In this document: in pieces, positions 58,462 through 64,000 of the stretch
Numbering within the stretch: position 1 is the stretch's first letter
How the letters are laid out: every line of letters begins with the position of its first letter
NCBI RefSeq assembly: GCF_022747945.1
Contig: NZ_JALDST010000001.1
Location: 6,510,001 to 6,574,000 of the forward strand
Reading direction: 5' to 3'
Origin: Micromonospora sp. R77
Lineage (GTDB): Bacteria > Actinomycetota > Actinomycetes > Mycobacteriales > Micromonosporaceae
Length of the DNA: 64,000 bases
Notes under the pieces: model-generated
Databases searched by the model: none
Seen by the model: only the letters and a program-made list of their open reading frames with translations
What the model was told of the DNA's origin: nothing
Made by a program: the position numbers and the translations under genes

Positions 58462-59771
58462 GCCGCCACCTTCGCCCGCCGCCGCCCGGCGGCCAGTTCC
58501 CGGTCCAGTTCGGCCAGGTACGCGTCGAAGTCCACCCGCATGGCGGGGCGACGCTGCCCCCACCGGGTGGTCGCGGCGCGCAGTTCGGCCCGGCAGGCGG
58601 CCCGCTGCCGGGCCGGGTCCGGTGGCGCCCAGGTGCCGGCGAGCCGCGCGGCGACCAGCCGGGCCTGCGCCTCGACCAGGGGGAACGCCGCCCCGGTGGA
58701 CTGCATCAGCCCGACGAAGGCCAGTCCGGGGGCGTCCAGGTGGAACACGTGCCGGTACAGCGGCAGCCGGTCGGGGCCGTCGCCGAGCAGCGCCGGGTCG
58801 AGGAACGGGATCTCCACCCGGTAGCCGGTGCACCACACCACCAGGTCCACCTCGTCGGCGCGACCGTCGGTGAACTCGACGCGCCGCCCGTCGAAGCGGA
58901 CGATGCCGGGGCGGGCCTCGATGTCGCCGTGGGTGAGCCGGGACAACAGCCCGTCGGAGAGGGTCGGGTGGTCCTGGAGGAAACCGTGGCCGGGGGCGGG
59001 CAGCCCGTAGCGGGTGGGTGGGCCGACGGTGGCGGCCAGCATGGTCTGGCTGATCCGCTGCCGCAGCCGCCAGGGCAGCCGGCGGGCCAGCGCCCCGTTG
59101 AGGGTGTCCGACGGGCGGCCGAGCAGGTACTTGGGCACCACCCAGACGCCCCGGCGCAGCGACAGCAGGGTGCGGTCGGCGGCGTACGAGGCGTCCACGG
59201 CGATGTCCATGGCGGAGTTGCCGCCGCCGACGACGAGGACCCGCCGGCCGGCGAGCTGGTCGGGTCCCCGGTAGTCGTGGCTGTGCAGCTGCGCGGCGGT
59301 GCATTCCCCCGGGTAGCCGTCGGGGAGCCTCGGTGTCCGGTTGTGGCCGTTGGCGACCACCACGGCGGCGACGGTGACCTCGACGGGCCCGTCGGGTCCG
59401 GTGGCGTGCACCGTCCAGCTGTCACCGGCGGCGCGGGTGACCCGGTCGACGGTGTGCCGCAGCCGGATGCTGTCGGGCAGGCCGAAGCGGGTGGCGTAGT
59501 CGGCGAGGTAGCCGGCGATCCGGGTGTGGTCGGGGTAGTCGGGCCAGTGCGCCGGCATCGGGTGGTCGGCGAACTCGGTACGCCCCCTGCTGGTGTTCAG
59601 GTGCAGCGTCCGGTACGCCGGCGAGCCGGCCGACCCGTACACCCAGAGGCCGCCGACGGTGTCGGTCGCCTCGAAGCAGACGGCGGGTACGCCCGCGTCG
59701 GCGAGGGCCTTGAGCGTGGCCAGTCCGGCTGCCCCGGCCCCGACGACCGCCACGGTCGGCGCTGTCGCCAT
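58458..59771 (-). CDS. Flavin-containing monooxygenase
   Basis: 437 residues. FAD motif VAVVGAGAAGLATLKALADAGV, FMO-type signature near YRTLHLNTSRGRTEFADHPMP, NADPH motif VLVVGGGNSAMDIAVDA and C-terminal VWCTGYRVEIPFLD. These are class B FMOs that oxygenate soft nucleophiles (N, S) or do Baeyer-Villiger reactions. ATG 59771 follows GGGAGG. Upstream gene of the FMO-SDR operon; the TetR-type site lies 17 bases before the start. Confidence 0.88.
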   Translation of the reverse strand: MATAPTVAVVGAGAAGLATLKALADAGVPAVCFEATDTVGGLWVYGSAGSPAYRTLHLNTSRGRTEFADHPMPAHWPDYPDHTRIAGYLADYATRFGLPDSIRLRHTVDRVTRAAGDSWTVHATGPDGPVEVTVAAVVVANGHNRTPRLPDGYPGECTAAQLHSHDYRGPDQLAGRRVLVVGGGNSAMDIAVDASYAADRTLLSLRRGVWVVPKYLLGRPSDTLNGALARRLPWRLRQRISQTMLAATVGPPTRYGLPAPGHGFLQDHPTLSDGLLSRLTHGDIEARPGIVRFDGRRVEFTDGRADEVDLVVWCTGYRVEIPFLDPALLGDGPDRLPLYRHVFHLDAPGLAFVGLMQSTGAAFPLVEAQARLVAARLAGTWAPPDPARQRAACRAELRAATTRWGQRRPAMRVDFDAYLAELDRELAAGRRRAKVAA

Positions 59772-59788
59772 CCCACCCTCCCCCGTTA

Positions 59789-59806
59789 ATCCAACGTCCG
59801 ATGGAT
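59789..59806. promoter_or_regulatory. TetR operator 1 (FMO-SDR operon)
   Basis: ATCCAACGTCCGATGGAT. The two arms are complementary with one mismatch. It matches the site at 60494-60511 in 15 of 18 positions (differences W, R and W). Confidence 0.65.
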
Positions 59807-59830
59807 AATGCCGAGCGGTCGGCGGCCCCG

Positions 59831-60472
59831 TCAAGAGGCGTACAGGCCGTCGAGGAGGCGGTGCACGAACGCGCGGAACTCGCGCCGTTCCCGGGCTTCC
59901 GAGCCGGCCCCGGCGGCGAGCGCCACCACGTGCCCGTGCACCGCCCACACCAGGCTGCGCACGGTGATGTGCGGGGTGGGCTCCACCAGCGCCCCGTCGG
60001 CCGCCGCAGCGGTGAGCAGCTGCTCGACCAGCGCGTACAGCGGGGCCGCGTACCGCTGGTCCAGCTCGGCGTGCCGCTGCGGCTCCAGCCAGCGGCGCAG
60101 CCACAGCGCGGTGGTCTCCGGCCGGTCCTCCAGGAAGTCGACGAAGACGTCGACCAGGTCGTGCAGCGCCCCCAGCGCGGCGCCCGGCCCGGCGGCGAGG
60201 GCGTCCCGGGCCCGCCCGGCCGCCGCGTCGAGGACCTGCCGTTCGGCGGCGAACACCCGGGCGAAGCAGGCGTCGTAGAGCTGCGCCTTCGTACCTGTGT
60301 GGTGGGCGACGGTGGCCACGTCGACGCCGGCGGCGGCGGCGACGTCGCGCAGTGCGACGGCGTCGAAGCCGCGCGCGGCGAAGAGCGCGGTGGCCGCGCC
60401 GAGCACCAGCTCGCGGGTGGGTCGCGTCTCGTCCCGCCGGGGTCGGCCCGGCCGTCGTCGGGGCATGGTCAT
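59831..60472 (-). CDS. TetR-family regulator
   Basis: 213 residues from ATG 60472 (ATG 60466 and 60481 are alternatives): TRELVLGAATALFAARGFDAVALRDVAAAAGVDVATVAHHTGTKAQLYDACFARV is the DNA-binding domain; a TetR_C_33-like ligand domain follows. It lies between two related 18-bp sites, one before the FMO-SDR operon and one before its own and the MFS gene, which points to local control of all three. Confidence 0.87.
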   Translation of the reverse strand: MTMPRRRPGRPRRDETRPTRELVLGAATALFAARGFDAVALRDVAAAAGVDVATVAHHTGTKAQLYDACFARVFAAERQVLDAAAGRARDALAAGPGAALGALHDLVDVFVDFLEDRPETTALWLRRWLEPQRHAELDQRYAAPLYALVEQLLTAAAADGALVEPTPHITVRSLVWAVHGHVVALAAGAGSEARERREFRAFVHRLLDGLYAS

Positions 60473-60493
60473 GGCCGCCATTCTGCCCCTACA

Positions 60494-60511
60494 ATCCATC
60501 ATCCGTTGGAT
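60494..60511. promoter_or_regulatory. TetR operator 2 (TetR and MFS)
   Basis: ATCCATCATCCGTTGGAT, between the divergent TetR and MFS starts; compare 59789-59806. Confidence 0.65.
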
Positions 60512-60544
60512 TGGCGGGCCGGTGGGCCCGGACAGGAGGCCGAC

Positions 60545-61886
60545 ATGACCGGGCTGGACCGGCCCGCGACCGGGGCGCTGCCCCGCGGCCCGCTGCTCGG
60601 CTTCGCCGCCGGCTCGCTCGGCATGGGCGTCTGGGTCACCGTGCCCGGCCTGCTCCTGCTGTACTTCCTCACCGACGTCCTCGCCGTCAGCCCGTGGCTG
60701 GCCGGCCTGACACTGCTGCTGCCGAAGGTCGCCGACGTGCTGCTGCACCCGTGGGTGGGGCACCGCTGTGACGTGGAGCAGGCCCGCCGCGGCGACCGGC
60801 GGCGGCTGCTGCTGGCCGGTTGTGCCCTGCCGGTGGCGTTCGCCGCGCTCTTCGCCGTGCCCGGCGGGGCCACCGGCGTCGCGGCGGCCGGCTGGGTGGC
60901 GCTCTGCTTCGTCGCCGGCAACCTGCTGTTCGCCGCCTACCAGGTGCCCTACCTGGCCACCCCGGCGGACCTGCGGATCGGCTACCACGAACGCACCCGG
61001 CTGATGGCCTTCCGGATGGTGGTGCTGACCCTCGGCATCCTGGTCGCCGGGCTGCTGGTAGCCGCTGCTGACCGGCAGGGACACCGCCACCCGCGCCGGC
61101 TACCTGCGGATGGCGGTGGTGCTGTGCTCGGGATGGCGCTCGCCGCGATGCTGGTCGGCGTCACCGGCATCGCCCGGCTGCGCGGTGCGGCCCCGGCGAC
61201 CGTGACGCCGCACGCGACCGGCGGCTGGCAGGCGCTGACCGCCAGCCTGCGCGACCGGCAGTTCCGCCGGCTGGTCGCCGCCTACCTGGCCATGTCCACC
61301 ACCACGCACCTGGTGCTGGCCGGCGTGCCCTACTACGCGCAGTACGAGCTGGGCCGCGCGGAAGCTCACCACCGTGCTGGTGGCCGCGTTCGTCTCCCCG
61401 GCGCTGCTGGTCACGCCCGGCTGGCTGGCGGTGGCCCGCCGGGTCGGCAAGCAGCGGGCCCTGCTGACCGCCCAGGTCGCCTTCGCCGCCGGCGCGCTGG
61501 TGCTGGCGCTCGGCCAAGCCCGCCGGCCTGGTCGTGCTGGTGGCGGCGGTGGCGGTGCTCGGGGTGGCGTTCGCCGGCATGCAGCTGCTGCCGTTCTCGA
61601 TGCTGCCCGACGTGATCCGCGCGGCCGGTGCCGGCCGGGCCGGCACCTACACCGGGGTGTGGACCGCCACCGAGGCCACCGGCGCCGCGCTGGGCCCGTG
61701 GGCGTACGCGCTGTGCGCGCGGGCGGTTTCGTCGCCTCCAGCGCCGGGCAGACGGTCACCCAGTCACCCGCCGCGCTGGCCGCGATCCGGTACGGCTTCG
61801 GGCTGCTGCCGGCCGTGGTGATGGTGGCCGCCGTGCTGGTGCAGCGCCGCTACACCCTCGACGGCACGGCCCGCGCCGACGACTGA
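60545..61886 (+). pseudogene. GPH-family (MelB-like) sugar/cation symporter, several frameshifts
   Basis: ATG 60545 follows GGAGG. The opening SLGMGVWVTVPGLLLLYFLTDVLAVSPWLAGLTLLLPKVADVLLHPWVG is typical of the GPH (glycoside-pentoside-hexuronide) family. The reading frame changes at about 61065-61130 (a compensated pair), 61360, 61525 and 61735; each time the next hydrophobic helix continues (VLVAAFVSPALLVTPGWLAVARR, GLVVLVAAVAVLGVAFAGMQLLPFSMLPD, GFVASSAGQTVTQSP). All twelve helices are recognisable; recent indels or sequencing errors fit better than old decay. Confidence 0.75.
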
Positions 61887-61904
61887 CCCGCTGCGGCGCG
61901 CCAC

Positions 61905-61910
61905 TAGACT
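61905..61910 (+). promoter_or_regulatory. -10 box for the gene at 61920
   Basis: TAGACT, nine bases before ATG 61920. Confidence 0.4.
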
Positions 61911-61919
61911 TCGCCCTCG

Positions 61920-63083
61920 ATGGACGCCGAGCCCACCCCCGCCGCCGACACCCGCCCCTGCGCCCACTGCGGGCGGGAGGTGCCGCAACGCGCCGGCGCG
62001 GGCCGGCCGTTCCGCTACTGCCGGGACAACGACGGCGCCTGCCAGCGGGCGTCGCGGAACTCCCGGATGCGCCACCGCAACGCCCCCGGCCTGCCCGGCC
62101 AGGTGGCGCGCACGTAGGAGGCGGTGGAGCACCTCGACCAGATCGTCGACACCCTCACCGAGGCGTTGCACGCCAGGCCGGCTCACCGCCGGGGTGGAAC
62201 GGCAGTTGGCGCAGCTGCGCGGAGGCCGCCGCCCAGGTGGCCGCCGCGCACACCGAACGCGACGACGCCCGTCGGGACGCCGAGGACGCGGCGGCGACCG
62301 TGGCGCAGGCCCGGCAGGAGACCCGAGGAGGCCACCGCCGACCGGGACGCCGCCCGCGACCGCGCGGACCGCGCCGACGCCGAGGCCACCTCGCCGGGCA
62401 GCGCGCCGAACAGGCCGCCACGGCCCAGGACGAGGCCCGCCGAAGCCAGCGCCGCGCAGGCGCTGCGGGTGCAGGCGGAACAGGACCGCGACGCCGCCCG
62501 GCACGAGCTGCGTACCCTCCGCGCGGAACTGGACGGCGAGCGCCGCCAGGCGGCGGACCTGACCGCGGAACAGGACGCCGCCCGCAGCCCGACGGAACGG
62601 GCGCTGCGCGCGCGGCCGGCGAGGCCGGGCAGCGCGCCGAGAAGGCCCGCGACCAGGCCCGGCGGGCCGGTGCCGACGCCGCGCAGGCCCGCGACCAGGC
62701 CCGGCAGGCGCAGGCGGACGCCCAGCAGGCCCGGGACGACGCCGCGGCGGCGCAGCTGCGGGCCGCCGAGGCCGAACGGACGCGCCGCGACGCGGGGCGG
62801 CCCGCGACCACGCCGACACCACCGCCCGGCAGGCCGCCGAGGCGAGCCGAGGCGGCAGCTCACCGCGCTGACCGGCGAGCGGGACGCCCTGGCCGCCGAC
62901 CTGACGGCCGCACGGCAGGCCGCCGCGTCCGCCGAGGCCCGGCTGGCCGAACTGACGGTACGACTGCACACCGCCGACACCGACCGCGACGTCGCCCAAC
63001 GCCGCGCCACCCAGCTGGCCGACCAGGTCAGCGACCTGGCCAGCGCCCTGGCGAGGCTCGGCGGCGCCCGCCCACCGGCCTGA
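61920..63083 (+). pseudogene. Coiled-coil protein with N-terminal zinc-finger-like motif, disrupted
   Basis: ATG 61920. The first 65 residues contain CAHCGREV and YCRDNDGAC, a CxxC...C-x6-C pattern of a small zinc-ribbon-like module. An in-frame TAG at 62115-62117 follows where an open codon would be expected; beyond it the same frame continues as EHLDQIVDTLTEALH and then, after at least seven frame changes, a long Ala/Gln/Arg-rich coiled coil (AAAQVAAAHTERDDARRDAEDAAATVAQA; AEEATADRDAARDRADRADAEA; QLADQVSDLASALARL). Whether this is decay or sequence error is open. Confidence 0.6.
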
Positions 63084-63139
63084 GCCGAAGGGTGGGAACG
63101 GGGCAGCGCGACGCACCCGCCGGCGGCGATGATGCCGCC

Positions 63140-63730
63140 ATGGGGAAGACGTATGAACGCATCGACGGCCGACTGCGGACCTTCATCGCCGAACAGCCGG
63201 TCTTCTTCACCGCGACCGCGCCGCTGTCCGGCGACGGCACCATCAACCTGTCCCCGAAGGGGCTGCGTGGTTCCTTCGTGGTGGTCGACGACCTGACCGT
63301 CGCCTACCTGGACTTCGCCGGCAGCAACGCCGAGACGATCGCCCACCTGCGGGAGAACGGCCGGATCACGCTGATGTGGTGCGCGTTCACCGGCCCGCCG
63401 AACATCGTTCGGGTGCACGGCCGCGGGGAGCCGGTGTTCCGCGACGACCCCCGCTGGCCGGAGCTGGTGGCGCTCTTCCCGGACATCGACATCTCCGTGC
63501 ACGGCCTGCGGGCGATCATCGTGGTGCGCGCCGAGCTGATCCGGGACACCTGCGGCTACGCGGTGCCGCTGATGACCTACGACGCCGACCGGGACCTGCA
63601 CGGTCGCCGGTTCGCCCGGGAGGACGACGCGTCGCTGAGCGCCTACTTCGCGGGCAAGGAACACGTGGCCACCAGCATCGACGGGCTGCCCGGCCTGCCG
63701 TTGCCGCTGCCGCCGAGCCCGGCGGGGTGA
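63140..63730 (+). CDS. PNPOx-like flavin-binding-fold protein
   Basis: 196 residues from ATG 63140. FIAEQPVFFTATAPLSGDGTINLSPKGLRGSFVVVDDLTVAYLDFAGSNAETIAHLRENGRITLMWCAFTGPPNIVRVHGRG is the split-barrel fold of pyridoxamine-phosphate-oxidase-like proteins. In this subgroup flavin or F420 binding is possible but not evident from residues. Monocistronic. Confidence 0.82.
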   Translation: MGKTYERIDGRLRTFIAEQPVFFTATAPLSGDGTINLSPKGLRGSFVVVDDLTVAYLDFAGSNAETIAHLRENGRITLMWCAFTGPPNIVRVHGRGEPVFRDDPRWPELVALFPDIDISVHGLRAIIVVRAELIRDTCGYAVPLMTYDADRDLHGRRFAREDDASLSAYFAGKEHVATSIDGLPGLPLPLPPSPAG

Positions 63731-63737
63731 GGCCGGG

Positions 63738-64000
63738 TCAGTGGATGCCGGCCATCAGCCGCCGGATGTGCCGGGCGAACATCACCGCGCCGAGGCCCAG
63801 CAGCACCGACGCGCACCCGAAGGTGAGAAAGTACGTCGGTTCGGGCCAGCTGGCGGCGAGCCGGGCCACCTGCCCACCGATGGCGTCGCCGACGGCGGTG
63901 GCGAGGAACCACAGGCCCAGCATCTGGCTGGCGTACTTCACCGGGGCGAGCTTGGTGGTGGCCGACAGGCCGACCGGGCTCAGTGACAGCTCACCGGCGA
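63738..64000 (-). CDS. POT-family peptide transporter (C-terminal part)
   Basis: The frame is open to the right window edge. Visible are ELSLSPVGLSATTKLAPVKYASQMLGLWFLATAVGDAIGG, the SPVGLS and TKLAP blocks of proton-dependent oligopeptide transporters, and the last transmembrane helix (FLTFGCASVLLGLGAVMF) with a short tail. The N-terminal part lies outside the window. Confidence 0.8.
   Translation of the reverse strand, partial: AGELSLSPVGLSATTKLAPVKYASQMLGLWFLATAVGDAIGGQVARLAASWPEPTYFLTFGCASVLLGLGAVMFARHIRRLMAGIH

Overview
The window is chromosomal DNA of a very GC-rich actinobacterium, most likely a Micromonospora-like member of the Micromonosporaceae (inferred from family content; no 16S or species marker is present). 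Supporting signs are a mycothiol-dependent maleylpyruvate isomerase-type protein, a flavin/F420 LLM oxidoreductase, an HspR-type HAIR operator before a small heat-shock gene, a TIGR04222-type membrane protein, very frequent GTG starts and many start codons lying 6-9 nt behind a TANNNT box, as in leaderless actinobacterial transcripts. There is no rRNA, tRNA, CRISPR array or biosynthetic mega-cluster. The region is a mosaic of small regulator-plus-target modules.

Layout: 0-0.12 kb holds a gene tail ending inside a 28-bp XerCD/dif-like site. 0.5-7.6 kb: NUDIX hydrolase, ArsR-SRPBCC-SRPBCC operon with a strong palindromic operator, SDR, patatin lipase, peroxiredoxin, unknown proteins, and two divergent MarR genes around tandem palindromes. 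7.6-10.1 kb: cydAB cytochrome bd oxidase behind a palindrome, without cydDC. 10.2-21.1 kb: acyltransferase, broken SDR, DUF4180/HTH pair, GDPD, UMF1-type MFS, thymidine kinase, TIGR03083-type protein, ECF sigma factor, AidB-like acyl-CoA dehydrogenase (broken), VOC and LLM proteins. 21.2-25.5 kb: PadR, a membrane protein and a membrane-anchored PAF-acetylhydrolase-like enzyme sharing a TACGT..ACGATA operator; then a truncated VOC gene and TetR. 25.5-34.1 kb: M20 peptidase, GCS2-type ligase, an iodotyrosine-deiodinase-like nitroreductase, a FOXRED2-like flavoprotein, and a two-component system divergent from an ABC exporter.

34.1-38.7 kb: a tyrosine recombinase and an ABC-F ATPase separated by a 1.95-kb transposon-like insertion with 24-25 bp inverted ends and a 5-bp target duplication (GTCAC). 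Its cargo is a MarR regulator and a dienelactone-hydrolase-like enzyme, with no transposase. 38.9-50.1 kb: WYL regulator, PadR/DHA2-MFS/GlcG unit, Hsp20 with HAIR, MarR/MFS pair with double operators, cupin, GNAT, TIGR04222-type and other unknown proteins, HNH-like and DHFR-like proteins. 50.4-64 kb: DUF2332, a TetR/Tet(X)-like monooxygenase pair, DUF1992, a three-gene cassette with a CFI-box metalloprotease, DUF1232, GNAT, an SDR-FMO-TetR-MFS regulon with two matching operators, a coiled-coil protein, a PNPOx-like protein and the end of a POT peptide transporter.

Six genes (11.1, 18.2, 31.95, 48.1, 60.5-61.9 and 61.9-63.1 kb) carry single-base indels after which the same protein continues in another frame. 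Their number and clustering suggest sequence or assembly errors as much as true pseudogenes.
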